64,000 bases of DNA, from assembly GCF_018889995.1 (NCBI RefSeq), contig NZ_CP076547.1, forward strand, positions 1,984,001 to 2,048,000. Direction: 5' to 3'. Each line of letters begins with the position of its first letter. Position 1 is the first letter of the stretch. Both the position numbers and the translations under genes were made by a program. Below the pieces are notes generated by a model. It saw nothing but the letters and a program-made list of their open reading frames with translations, did no database searches and was not told where the DNA came from. Below are positions 44,096 to 54,200 of this stretch, in pieces. Source of the stretch: Subtercola sp. PAMC28395 (lineage in GTDB: Bacteria > Actinomycetota > Actinomycetes > Actinomycetales > Microbacteriaceae).

Positions 44096-46042
44096 TCACC
44101 CCTCGATGCGGGAAAGGTGCTGCCGCAGGAAGTGCACCATCGTCTCGGCAAGCAACAGTTTCGACTCGGCGCGTCGGTACTCGTGCCCCTCACCCGCGAG
44201 TTCGAGGTATTCGACCGGCCTCCCGAGTTCGCGCAGCGCGGCCACGACCTGGTGTGCTTCGTTGACGGGCACGTTCGTGTCGAGCTCACCGTGCGCCACC
44301 AGCAGAGGCACGTCGATGTTCGACACCTTCGTGAGCGGCGAAATGCGCCGCAACAGCTTCTGGTCGTGATCGGGATGCCCATACTTCGTCACGGCGGCCG
44401 CGGCGATCCACGGCTCGGTGTCCCGGTAGAACGTCATCATGTGCGACATCCCGCAGATGTCGATCCCCGCCGCGAAGACGCCGGGGGAGAAAGCCAGCGA
44501 TGCCAGGGTGAGGTAGCCGCCGTAGGAGCGGCCTGTCACAGCGATCCGCCCCGCGTCGGCCAGGCCGGCATCGACGAGGTACTGGGCCGCGGCGAGCACG
44601 TCGTCGAACGCGCCCTGCCGACCGTGGACGTCGTCGAGATGGCTGAACTCGCGGCCGAAACCGGATGACCCGCGCACGTTCGGCGCGAAGACGGTGATGC
44701 CCGCGGCGACCATCGCCTGGTGCTGCGGGTTGAACGTCGGTCTCTCCTGCGCCTCCGGCCCGCCGTGAAGGCTCAGCATGGCGGGGCCGGCAGTCCGAGC
44801 CCGTTCTCCTTCGTCTGCGTCGTCGATCGGCTTCGCGTGCGCACCACTAGTGCGCGTTCCGGCAGGAGCCCGGTACAACCACCCGCTCAACCCGAGCCCG
44901 TCCCGACCCGTGAAGTGCTCGAGCGTCGGCTCTGCGAGCGCCACCTCAGGCAGGGCCGGCACCTGCGTGACGCGCGTCCAGCTGTGTGCCGCTGTGTCGA
45001 GCCGCCAGAGCTCGCGGGGGCGAAGCGGCCCCTCGACGCTCAGGATGACCGTTCTCCCGTCGCGGCTCAGCACCGGGCTTGTCGCAACCAGCCCTGGCAG
45101 GCCGGCAACGGGGGTGCATTCGTCTGTGGCGGTGTCATAGAGTTCGATCTCGCTTCGCCCAGCGCGGTTCCAGACCAGCAGCAACAACCGCCCGGCGTCG
45201 TCGGCATCGAGTGCTTCGAGTTCGGCGTCGGTGCGTTCGGCAAGAACGCGAGGCACGCCGCGCCACCCATCGGGGGCGAGTGGGAGTGCAACCAGGCGCT
45301 GGCGCGGCGCATCGACCTCCGTCGCGAGGTACGCGACCACGGGGCTGCCGGGTTCGGCACCCGCCGGCGCCGGCCGGATGAGTGCCACGGTCGTCGCCCC
45401 TGTCGCCGCGTGCCCGTGCTCATTGTGGGGCATCAGCGGGTGGTCTTCGTCGCTCAGCCGGTCGACGACCACACAGAATTCATGTCCCCGACGACCGTCG
45501 CGAACAACGACGAGTGCCTCGCCGACAGAAAGGTCGAGCACATGGATGAGCTCACCCACGGCGAGCGGCTCGAAGAGCCCTGTCACGGGCTCGACGAGAA
45601 AGGTACGCGTCGGCTCCCCGACCTCAGTCGACGGCACAGTGACGACCACCCGGTGACCGCTGCGGGTCCACGGCCCGAGCTCGGCGTGGTGTTCGCGGTC
45701 GCCGCCGATTCGCCGGGCATCCGTGCCGTCTGGCCTGACGACCCACACCTGGCTGCGAACGCCGCCATCGGTTGCGACGGCGACGGCCAGCCAGGCGCTG
45801 TCGGCCGACCAGCTCACTGCGATGACGGGGTCGTCGCAGAACTGGATCAGCGTCGGCTCTGGCAGTTCATCGCCGGTCGCGACGTTCTGAACCCACAGCT
45901 GGGGCAGGCCGGAGCGGTCGCTGATGAACGCGACACGGTCGGCGTCGGGCGTCATCGTCGGCCCCCAGCTGCCCCACGCGGCGACGAGGCGCGCAGTCAG
46001 CTCACTCGTGTCGATTACCGGATTCCTTGCTTCTGCAGCCAC
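44096..46042 (-). CDS. S9 family peptidase (prolyl oligopeptidase-like)
   Basis: The 648-aa enzyme has an N-terminal beta-propeller (SWGPTMTPDADRVAFISDR and similar repeats) and a C-terminal alpha/beta hydrolase with nucleophile GRSYGGYLTL, the acid region AHGELDTNVPV and the catalytic His in GEGHEYRR. It hydrolyses short peptides or aminoacyl conjugates in the cytoplasm. GTG 46042 lies inside the asparagine-synthase-type gene (28-bp overlap), so it is translationally linked to a synthesis gene and could recycle or control the product. Confidence 0.9.
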   Translation of the reverse strand: MAAEARNPVIDTSELTARLVAAWGSWGPTMTPDADRVAFISDRSGLPQLWVQNVATGDELPEPTLIQFCDDPVIAVSWSADSAWLAVAVATDGGVRSQVWVVRPDGTDARRIGGDREHHAELGPWTRSGHRVVVTVPSTEVGEPTRTFLVEPVTGLFEPLAVGELIHVLDLSVGEALVVVRDGRRGHEFCVVVDRLSDEDHPLMPHNEHGHAATGATTVALIRPAPAGAEPGSPVVAYLATEVDAPRQRLVALPLAPDGWRGVPRVLAERTDAELEALDADDAGRLLLLVWNRAGRSEIELYDTATDECTPVAGLPGLVATSPVLSRDGRTVILSVEGPLRPRELWRLDTAAHSWTRVTQVPALPEVALAEPTLEHFTGRDGLGLSGWLYRAPAGTRTSGAHAKPIDDADEGERARTAGPAMLSLHGGPEAQERPTFNPQHQAMVAAGITVFAPNVRGSSGFGREFSHLDDVHGRQGAFDDVLAAAQYLVDAGLADAGRIAVTGRSYGGYLTLASLAFSPGVFAAGIDICGMSHMMTFYRDTEPWIAAAAVTKYGHPDHDQKLLRRISPLTKVSNIDVPLLVAHGELDTNVPVNEAHQVVAALRELGRPVEYLELAGEGHEYRRAESKLLLAETMVHFLRQHLSRIEG

Positions 46043-47799
46043 AGCTCCAGTAAACCAAGCTGCCAGAGTGCATTCGAGCCGAGGGTCGTTCGCGTTTCGT
46101 TCGGGGAGGCCAGCAATCGTTCGACCTCGGCCCCGTCGAAGAGCCCCCGTGCGCGGGCGGCCGGGTCCGTGAGGGCATCGCGAACCTTTTCCAGGTACGG
46201 GCCCTCGAGCTGCCGGATCGCCGGCACCGGGAAGTACCCCTTCGTGCGGTCGATGATCTCGTCTGGCACGATTCCGCGGCTGGCTGCCTTGAGGACACCC
46301 TTGCCGCCATCGGCCAGCTTCAGGTGTGGAGGGATTCTCCCCACCAGTTCGACGAACTCGTGGTCGAGAAAGGGAACGCGGGCCTCGAGGCCCCAGGCCA
46401 TGGTCATGTTGTCGACACGCTTCACCGGGTCGTCGACCAGCATCACCGTGGTGTCGTTGCGCAGGGCCGCGTCGACCGAGGTCTCGGCGCCGGGCTCTGC
46501 GAAACGGCGGGCGATGAATTCGCTCGGGGCGTCATGCCCGAGCATCCAGTCGCGGGAGAGAACCGAACTCATGGCGGCCCAGCGGCGGTCGAAGAACACG
46601 CGCGCATACGCTTCAGCCGCATCGCCGCGCGGCACATCGGCGAGCGGCGGATACCAGTCGTAGCCGCCCAACACCTCGTCGGCGCCCTGGCCAGACTGAA
46701 CCACCTTGACCGACTGTGAGACGTCTTCGCTGAGCAGGTAGAACGCCACGCAGTCATGGCTCACCATCGGTTCGCTCATGGCCGCGATCGCGCCATCGAT
46801 GCCCGGCAACAGCCGCGCGCTGTCGATGGTGATGCGGTGGTGGTCTGTCGCAAAGCGATCGGCGACGAGGGTCGAATACTCGAACTCGTCACCGGATTCG
46901 CCGCCGGCGGATTCGAAGCCGATGCTGAACGTTCTGAGGTCGGTCTGGCCCGCTTCGGCGAGCAGCGCGACCACGAGGCTCGAGTCGATGCCTCCCGAGA
47001 GCAGCACCCCCACGGGCACGTCGGCGACCATGCGCCGTTCGACTGCGGTTCGCAGGCTCTGGATGACCGCGTCCTGCCAGTCCCGTTCGTCGAACCCTGC
47101 GTACTCGTCGTCGCGGCTGAAGTCGGGCGACCAGTACACCCGTTCCGTGCTGCGCCCGTCGGGCTCGATGACGCGGATCGTGGCCGGAGGCAGCTTGCGC
47201 ACCCCCGTCAGGATGGTGAGCGGAGCAGGTACGACCGAATGGAAGGTCATGTAGTACGCCAGCGCCTCCCTGTCGATGCTCGTGTCGGTGCCGCCACCGG
47301 CCAGCAGTGCCGGCAGGGTCGACGCGAAGCGGATGCGATCACCGGTCTCATCCAGGTACAGCGGTTTGATGCCGAGTCGGTCACGCGCCAGAACCAGCCG
47401 CCCGCTCTCGCGCTCGAGGATCGCGAAGGCGAACATGCCCAGAAAGTGGTCGACGCAATCCATGCCCCATTCGGCATATGCCTTGCCGATCACCTCCGTG
47501 TCTGAGGAGGAGAAGAAGGTGTAGCCCTTGCCAGCCAGCTCAGCGCGAAGGTCTCTGAAGTTGTAGATGCAGCCGTTGAAGGCGACAGTCAGGCCGAGCG
47601 CGGCATCCACCATCGGCTGGGAACCCGCAGTGCTCAGGTCGATGATCGAGAGCCGCCGGTGGCCGAGCGCGACCGGGCCGTGCGCCCAGAGCCCATCGCC
47701 GTCGGGGCCGCGGTGAACGAGGCACGACGTCATCCGGGCGAGGGCCGCGATGTCGGCACTCTGCCCGTCGAAGCGGAACTCTCCGGCCAGGCCGCACAT
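46015..47799 (-). CDS. Asparagine synthase-type amidotransferase (AsnB/AsnO family)
   Basis: The 594-aa protein begins MCGLAGEF, giving the catalytic Cys2 of a class II glutamine amidotransferase, followed by RGPDGDG and GHRRLSIID. The synthetase half has the ATP pyrophosphatase loop LLSGGIDSSLV and SGQGADEVLGGY. The length and loop pattern match the N-acetylglutaminylglutamine amidotransferase group as well as AsnB. ATG 47799 follows AGAGGAG. Its neighbour upstream is an amidoligase fusion, so it may amidate the product of that enzyme instead of aspartate. Confidence 0.9.
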   Translation of the reverse strand: MCGLAGEFRFDGQSADIAALARMTSCLVHRGPDGDGLWAHGPVALGHRRLSIIDLSTAGSQPMVDAALGLTVAFNGCIYNFRDLRAELAGKGYTFFSSSDTEVIGKAYAEWGMDCVDHFLGMFAFAILERESGRLVLARDRLGIKPLYLDETGDRIRFASTLPALLAGGGTDTSIDREALAYYMTFHSVVPAPLTILTGVRKLPPATIRVIEPDGRSTERVYWSPDFSRDDEYAGFDERDWQDAVIQSLRTAVERRMVADVPVGVLLSGGIDSSLVVALLAEAGQTDLRTFSIGFESAGGESGDEFEYSTLVADRFATDHHRITIDSARLLPGIDGAIAAMSEPMVSHDCVAFYLLSEDVSQSVKVVQSGQGADEVLGGYDWYPPLADVPRGDAAEAYARVFFDRRWAAMSSVLSRDWMLGHDAPSEFIARRFAEPGAETSVDAALRNDTTVMLVDDPVKRVDNMTMAWGLEARVPFLDHEFVELVGRIPPHLKLADGGKGVLKAASRGIVPDEIIDRTKGYFPVPAIRQLEGPYLEKVRDALTDPAARARGLFDGAEVERLLASPNETRTTLGSNALWQLGLLELWLQKQGIR

Positions 47800-47867
47800 C
47801 TCAGACTCCTCTGCTTCTGGCTGCGTCGCCCATTTCGTCGCACGCTGCGCGGCCGAGTGACCTGCCA

Positions 47868-50540
47868 CTACCTGCTCGTGCGAACATGGGCGTTCCTTTC
47901 GTCTGGCGAGCCGTCTGAACCCAGGATCCAGGTGTCTTTAGCCCCTCCGCCCTGCGAGGAATTGACCACCATGCTCCCCGCGGGTGCCACCCTCGTGAGC
48001 GCCAGGTCGGCCACTGTCACGTCTTCTGGCCCGGTGCCCCGAACATAGACGAAGGCACGCAGGTCGACGTGCCGGGGTTCCAGGTGAGACCCGGCGAAGG
48101 TCGGAAGCGATGAGAGGGCGACAAGCTCCTGGGCGACCCAGGCAGACGGGTCTGCTGCAATCTCGCTGCGGCGCTCGGCGACGCGGGATGCCGTGGCCTT
48201 CGGCCCGATGAGTACTCCCCGCCCGCCTTCACCGTCGACCGGTTTGGTCACGAGCTCCCCGACTCGCTCGAGCACGCTGCGGCGCTCAGAGGCATCGCTG
48301 GTTCGGTAGGTCGGAACGGATTCGAGCAACGGGCGCTCATCGAGGTAGTAGCCGATCACGTCGTGGATGTTGCAGTACATCGCCTTGTCGTCGGCGACCC
48401 CGTTGCCGGGTGCGTTGGCGAGAAAGACGTTGCCTGATTCCGCCACTTCGAGGATCTCGCGGCCGATGGTGCGCCCAGAACTCGTGACGAGGTCGATCAG
48501 CTCGGGATCGATGCGTACATACAGCGACTGGATGATCGTGCTGTCGCCGGCCGAATCACCTGGTGCCCGCGAGCCGGTCGCATCGACGGCACCCGAGGCA
48601 TCGCGTGACGCGGTCGCCACGACGCGGCCGCCCACAACGTCGAGGTCGTCGGGTGTCACCAGCAGGAGGCCAGCATCGGCGGCGAGGTGGTTGTGCTCGA
48701 ACCAGGCGGAGCTGGCGGTGCCGCTGCTGAGAACAGCGGCGACGGCGTCGAGTTCCGGGTCGCCTCCGGCTGTTGCACGTGGCCCGGCGAGGAGGGCCCG
48801 CCTCAGCTCGGCGAGGGCGGAACGCGGGTCGCGCAGGCCCTGTGGTCTGGGTAGGTCGGGGACTACAGCATCCATCAGCGCCCTGGCTGCCATGGCGTAG
48901 GCCGCCCCACTCGGTGCGCGCACGTTGTCTTCAAGTACGCGCCAACCGCCGAACTCATTGCGTACCAGGTCGAAGCCCATGACAGCAGCTCGAACGGTTC
49001 CTGGAGGGATTCTCCTGCCCTCCTGCCGCCAGCCCGGCGACGAGGTGAGGGAGTCGGCGAGCTCGCGCGGCAGAACCCCGTCGGCGATGATCCGCTGCTG
49101 GCCGTAGATGTCCTGCAGGAACGACTCGATGGCCCGCGCCCGCTGGCGAAGCCCGGCGCCGAGTTCCGACCATTCGTAGGCGCTGATGATCCGCGGAAAG
49201 AGGTCGACTTCGAATGGTTGGAAGGCCCCCTTCACCCCGAAATCCAGCGAGGTTCGTTGCGTGTACTCATCGCGTTCGTGGTTGAGGTCGGTTAGGCCGG
49301 TGGGCTTCAGGTCGCGGTAGAAGTCGATGACGTCGCGGTAGGCGGGCCGGGGAATGGAACTGGGGCCGACGGCCTCGTCACCGGCTCGAGTGCGGTAACT
49401 GCGAAGGGCGAGAGCTTCGGTCGCCGCCCGGGGAGCGTACCCTTCCGCGGGGCCGTGGGTCTCCTGCACGACCTGTTCCACCACGTCGCGCAGCTCGCCT
49501 CGTTCAGCGAAGGCAGCGCGCTGCCGGTCGGCGGAGTTGCCTCGGGCGAGGGTGGCTTCGCTGAGGTGCCTGATCTCGTCGTAGTCGCCGAGCTCCTCGA
49601 GCTGCGGGCGAAGCCGGGAGACCAGGTCGCGGATGGCATGCGCCGCAGGCACCGGTCGAGGGTGAGTTGTTCCGTCGAGCAGCATGCCCGAGAGCCCGCC
49701 GCGCGCCGCCTGCCACATCGCAGCACGGTGGATCGGAGCCCGCATCTGCGGTCGCGGTCGGCCCGCCTCGATGTCGTGTTCTGCAGACAGCACCGAAGCA
49801 CGGAACAGACCGGCGATCAGCACGGCATCGTCGACGATCGGGCAGGCATCGCAGACGCGCAGTTCGAGGGTCGGCTCGTGCGACGATGGCCGCACGTCGA
49901 AGTACGCCATCTTGGCATCGGCGATCACACCGCTGGAGATCAGGTCGCACAACAGTTCGTCGTATTCGGCCGCAGACGAGACCTCGCCTGTCGCCCCGGC
50001 GCTCGGCCAGCGCTGCCAGATGGTGGTGCGGATGCTCGAATACCCGGTGTCGTGCCCATTCAGAAAGGGCGAACTGGCCGAGAGCGCCAGCAGAAGCGGC
50101 AGATCGTGCGACACACGCTGCGCGATCTGCACGGCCAGATCGCGGTCGGAGACCCCCACGTGGATCTGGAGGCCGCAGATCAGTTGTTCGTCGACCAGGA
50201 GCCGGTACTGCTCCTGCATGCGCCTGTACCGACCGGTCGCGGTGAGCTCGAAGTCGGTGAACTCGGAGTGCGGAGCAGTGCCCACTGCGGCAACGCCGAG
50301 CCCGAATTCGCCGGCGGCCTCTGCGAGGCCCTTTCGCAGCCGCAGTAATTCGGCCCGGAGCTCGCTCAGGGTGGAGGTGACCGCGGTGTTCGTCTCGACG
50401 GTGGTGCGCTGGAGCTCGGCCGAATAGCTCTCTGCAGGCAACCGTGACAGGAGTTGCGGGGCCCGGGCCGAGAGCTTGCCGCTCTCAAGGTCGATCAGGT
50501 GCAACTCTTCTTCTGCACCGAGGGTGAGCTCCGCAGTCAT
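47868..50540 (-). CDS. Fusion of a GCS2-type carboxylate-amine ligase and a circularly permuted ATP-grasp ligase
   Basis: The 890-aa protein has two amidoligase modules. Residues about 1-370 resemble YbdK/EgtA-type glutamate-cysteine ligases (LGAEEELHLIDLESGKL, then HIHVGVSD-like LQIHVGVSDRDLAVQ). Residues about 400-880 are a circularly permuted type 2 ATP-grasp (FEVDLFPRIISAYEW, RVLEDNVRAPSGAAYA, ELVTKPVDGEGGRGVLIG). Such fusions were predicted by comparative genomics to make unknown peptide-like metabolites. Here the gene leads a three-gene set with an amidotransferase and a peptidase. The product, if any, would be a small gamma-glutamyl or similar peptide; the substrates are unknown. Confidence 0.9.
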   Translation of the reverse strand: MTAELTLGAEEELHLIDLESGKLSARAPQLLSRLPAESYSAELQRTTVETNTAVTSTLSELRAELLRLRKGLAEAAGEFGLGVAAVGTAPHSEFTDFELTATGRYRRMQEQYRLLVDEQLICGLQIHVGVSDRDLAVQIAQRVSHDLPLLLALSASSPFLNGHDTGYSSIRTTIWQRWPSAGATGEVSSAAEYDELLCDLISSGVIADAKMAYFDVRPSSHEPTLELRVCDACPIVDDAVLIAGLFRASVLSAEHDIEAGRPRPQMRAPIHRAAMWQAARGGLSGMLLDGTTHPRPVPAAHAIRDLVSRLRPQLEELGDYDEIRHLSEATLARGNSADRQRAAFAERGELRDVVEQVVQETHGPAEGYAPRAATEALALRSYRTRAGDEAVGPSSIPRPAYRDVIDFYRDLKPTGLTDLNHERDEYTQRTSLDFGVKGAFQPFEVDLFPRIISAYEWSELGAGLRQRARAIESFLQDIYGQQRIIADGVLPRELADSLTSSPGWRQEGRRIPPGTVRAAVMGFDLVRNEFGGWRVLEDNVRAPSGAAYAMAARALMDAVVPDLPRPQGLRDPRSALAELRRALLAGPRATAGGDPELDAVAAVLSSGTASSAWFEHNHLAADAGLLLVTPDDLDVVGGRVVATASRDASGAVDATGSRAPGDSAGDSTIIQSLYVRIDPELIDLVTSSGRTIGREILEVAESGNVFLANAPGNGVADDKAMYCNIHDVIGYYLDERPLLESVPTYRTSDASERRSVLERVGELVTKPVDGEGGRGVLIGPKATASRVAERRSEIAADPSAWVAQELVALSSLPTFAGSHLEPRHVDLRAFVYVRGTGPEDVTVADLALTRVAPAGSMVVNSSQGGGAKDTWILGSDGSPDERNAHVRTSR

Positions 50541-50665
50541 GTCGGTAACTTACAACGCCATGCCCCCGAACGGCACGGATGACCGAAAACTCACAATTGT
50601 GATAGGGCGCGCTAGTGAAAGCGGTCGTTCACCTGCGGGCGGGTGCGAACCGATGGGCGAAACGC

Positions 50666-51130
50666 TCAGTAGGTGGCGAAGTGCCCGGTCGAGTACTGGC
50701 CGTTTGTCGCGGCCACGGCGATAAGCACGATGAAGAAGGCGACGTAGGCGATCACCATGATCAGTGCCAGGCCCGTGAGTGCATACCCGATGATCGTGCC
50801 GGCCAGGGCGAAGCCATGGCCCTGCTCTCCCGTTCTCTTGATCTGGCCGAGGGCGATGTGGCCGGTGACGATGGCCGCGAGTGGCACCACGAACGAGAGC
50901 GCGAAGGCGACGATCGCGAGCACATTGGTGCGAGCCGCGCCGTATGACCCCGGAGGGGCGGGGGCATACTGCCCCCGGTCGCCGTATTGGCCCTGGCCGG
51001 CGTACGGAGCCGCCACGGGCTGCTGGCCGTCGACCGGGGTGATCGGCGTCGTGCCGTAGTTGGCTGTGCCATAGTTCACAGGCTGGGGCTGGTGGTGATC
51101 GCCCGATGGGTTCTGGCTGGGGTCGGTCAT
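50666..51130 (-). CDS. DUF4190-type membrane protein
   Basis: The 154-aa protein has a low-complexity, Gln/Pro/Tyr/Gly-rich N-terminus (about 70 residues) and two transmembrane segments, with NVLAIVAFALSFVVPLAAIV and GHIALGQIKRTGEQGHGFAL, the hallmark of DUF4190. ATG 51130 follows CAGGATGCC. It lies between the amidoligase gene and the ABC exporter on the same strand. Function unknown. Confidence 0.8.
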   Translation of the reverse strand: MTDPSQNPSGDHHQPQPVNYGTANYGTTPITPVDGQQPVAAPYAGQGQYGDRGQYAPAPPGSYGAARTNVLAIVAFALSFVVPLAAIVTGHIALGQIKRTGEQGHGFALAGTIIGYALTGLALIMVIAYVAFFIVLIAVAATNGQYSTGHFATY

Positions 51131-51211
51131 GGCATCCTGCCTGTCTGTGTTGCGGTCTGTCGGCCTGTGTGAGGGCATCACCGGTGGCGCGCGTGGCGAC
51201 TAAGCGAAATC

Positions 51212-54200
51212 CTAGCGCTGCTCCACGGTCTGGTAGGCCTTCCACATGGTCGCGTACCGGCCCTCCTGTTCGAGAAGCTCGTCGTGGGTGCCCACTTCGG
51301 CGATTCCGCCGTCGTGCAGCACCGCGATGCGATCGGCCGCGCGCGCCGTCTGCAGTCGGTGGGCGATGACGATGGTGGTCCGCCCACGGGAGACGCGGTC
51401 CATTGCGGCCGTGACCCGTGCCTCTGTCGCCAGATCGAGATTCGAGGTGGCCTCGTCGAGCAGCAGGATGGCCGGGTCGACGAGCTGGGCCCTGGCGAGG
51501 GCGATCAGCTGGCGCTGGCCGGCAGAGAGCGATCGGCCCCGCTCGGAGAGCGCATGGTCGTAGCCGCCAGAGAGCTCGCCGATGAAATCGTCGGCTCCGA
51601 CAGCCTCGGCCGCAGCTCGCACCTCGTCGTCGGTCGCACCCGGGCGACCGAACGCGATGTTGTCTCGAACCGTGCCCGTGAAGAGGAACGCCTCCTGGGG
51701 CACGTAGCCCAGTTGTTTGCGAAAGGCCACGAGGTCGAGGGCGCGCACATCGATACCGTCGACCAGCACAGCGCCGCTGTCGACGTCGTAGAAGCGCGCC
51801 AGGAGTTTCATGACGGTGGACTTGCCCGCGCCCGTCTCTCCGACGAGGGCGACGGTCTCTCGGGCAGCGATGTCGAGGGTGATGCCGCGGAGCGCCTCGC
51901 GGGGGGCGACGAACGACGCGTCGTCGCTCAGGGCGAGCCGGGCATCCGATGGGCCCCTGGTGGCCTTCGACACCGAAGGCAGCGGCTCGGTCGACGGGTA
52001 GGAGAATCGCACATTCGTGAGGGTGAGGGCTCCCGAGAGTCGCCCGGGCACGAGGGCATCGGGTGCTGTGGGGGTCAGGGTCTCGAGCTGCATGAGCTGC
52101 GAGATCCTGCCCACGGAGACCCGGGTCTGCTGCCACGAGTCGAAGACCTGCGAGAGCTGCTGGATGGGGGAGAAGAACATGTCGATGTACAGGATGAACG
52201 CGATGAGTGCACCCGAGGTGAGGTCACCGGAGGCAATGAGGCCGGCGCCGACGCCCAGTACGATCGCGTCGGCGACTCCCGACAGGAACTGCACGAACGG
52301 AAAGTAGAGCGCGACGAGGCGCTGGGCCTTGACACGCGATTCGAGGTAGTGGGCGCCGAGACCGTGGAATCGCGTGACCGCCGCTGCTTCGTGAACGAAG
52401 GCCTGCGATTCGCGCACGCCAGAGAGGCTCTCCTGGAAGTCGGCGTTGACCACGGCGATGCGATCACGCGACACGTCGTAGAGGGTCGACGACCGCTTGC
52501 GGAACAGCATCGTCGCGATCGCCAGCGGAATCACGACCGTGAGCGTGCAGAGACCCAGCTCGAGGTTCACGGTGAGCAGCGCGACACCCACACCCACGAA
52601 GGTCACCACGGAGACCAAGGCCGAGAGCAGTCCATTCTGGATCAGCGACTCGAACTGGTCGACGTCGGTGGTCATTCGCGTCATGACCCGGCCGGCCATT
52701 TCACGTTCGTAGTAATCCAGTGACAGCCGCTGAAGTTGCGACCAGATGCGAATACGCAGCGACAACATGACGCGCTGGGCGATTCTGCCGGTGACGAAGG
52801 TCGAAGCGATCACGTCGAAGAGGTCGGCCAGAGTGACGATGAGATACAGGGCGGATGCCCCGAAGAGCACTGCGGCAGAACCCGCCTGCACGCCACTGTC
52901 GATGCCCGTCTTGACGAGTATCGGCCCGAGCAGCCCGGCGACGGCGTCGAGCACGACGAGCACCAACCCCACGGCCAGAGGTTTGCGAAACTCCTTCAGC
53001 AGACGCACGAGGGTGAAGTTCGGGTCGGCGACCGTCTCTCGCCCGAGATCGATGTCGGGCACATCGCGAACCGGGCCGAGCTTCGCCACGGCGCCGAGGA
53101 GGTCGGGCATCGGGGTGAGGAAGGTCGCGCCCGCGTCGGCGGCGGCACTCCCCGCGGCGGAGGATGCCGCGGGGGATCGGGACCCAGGTCGTTGCGGCGC
53201 GGAGCCCCTGCTCGCTGCCTCATCAGCGTCGTCCTGGCGGCCAGCCACCAGATCGCCCTCTGCGGTGAGGTCTGCAAGCACTTCGATCCGGCCGCTCTGG
53301 GCCGCAGCCTGCGTCTGCTCATCGAGATTCGACAGCAGCCCGCGGTAGGTGGCGCTGCGCTCGCGGAGTTCGTCGTGCGTGCCTTGGTCGCTGATGTGGC
53401 CGTTCTCGAGCACCACGATCCGATCGGCGAGATGGAGGGTCGATTCGCGGTGCGCGATCAGCAGGACCGTGCGGGAGCCGAGGGCATCTTTCAGTCCTTC
53501 GTGGATCGCCTCCTCGGTTCGGGAGTCGATGGCGCTGGTCGCGTCATCGAGAACGAGGATCCGGGGGTCGTACAAGATGGCCCTGGCCAGGGCGACGCGC
53601 TGGCGTTGCCCACCCGAGAGACTGAGACCGCGCTCGCCCACGACGGTGTCGAGTCCCCTCGGCAACCGGTCGATGAACGCGCTCGCCTGGGCGACCTCGG
53701 CAGCGGCACGTACCTCGTCGTCTGTCGCTGCGGGGCGGCCGAAGGCGATGTTCGAACGCACGGAGTCGGAGAACAGGAAACTCTCTTCGAAGACCACCCC
53801 GACGCTGCCCCGGAGTGACTTCAGGCGCAGCTCCCTCACGTCGATGCCGTCGACGCTCACGGTTCCTGCGGTGGGGTCGTAGAATCGCGAGACAAGGGCG
53901 GCGAGCGTCGATTTACCACTGCCGCTCGGGCCGACCAGCGCCACGCGCTCGCCTGGAGCGATGTGCAGGGTCACGTCGTCGAGTACGAGCGAATCCGGGG
54001 TGTAGCCGAAGCTCACCCGCTCGAAGTCGATTCGCCCAGCCCCTGGTGAGGTGCTGGTGGAGGGTGTCGGCAGATCGACGGCGGTCGGGGCATCCATGAT
54101 CGAGGGCGCGAGGTCGAGCAGCTGGAAGATGCGCTCCACGCCCACGCGCGCCTGCTGGCCGATGGTCAGAATGCCCGCCAGCATGCGCGCCGGCCCCATC

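Noticed and set aside
44720..46663. 647-aa plus-strand frame opposite the S9 peptidase and amidotransferase genes
   Set aside because: It spans the overlap of two well-supported genes on the other strand and shows only antisense-type low-complexity sequence.
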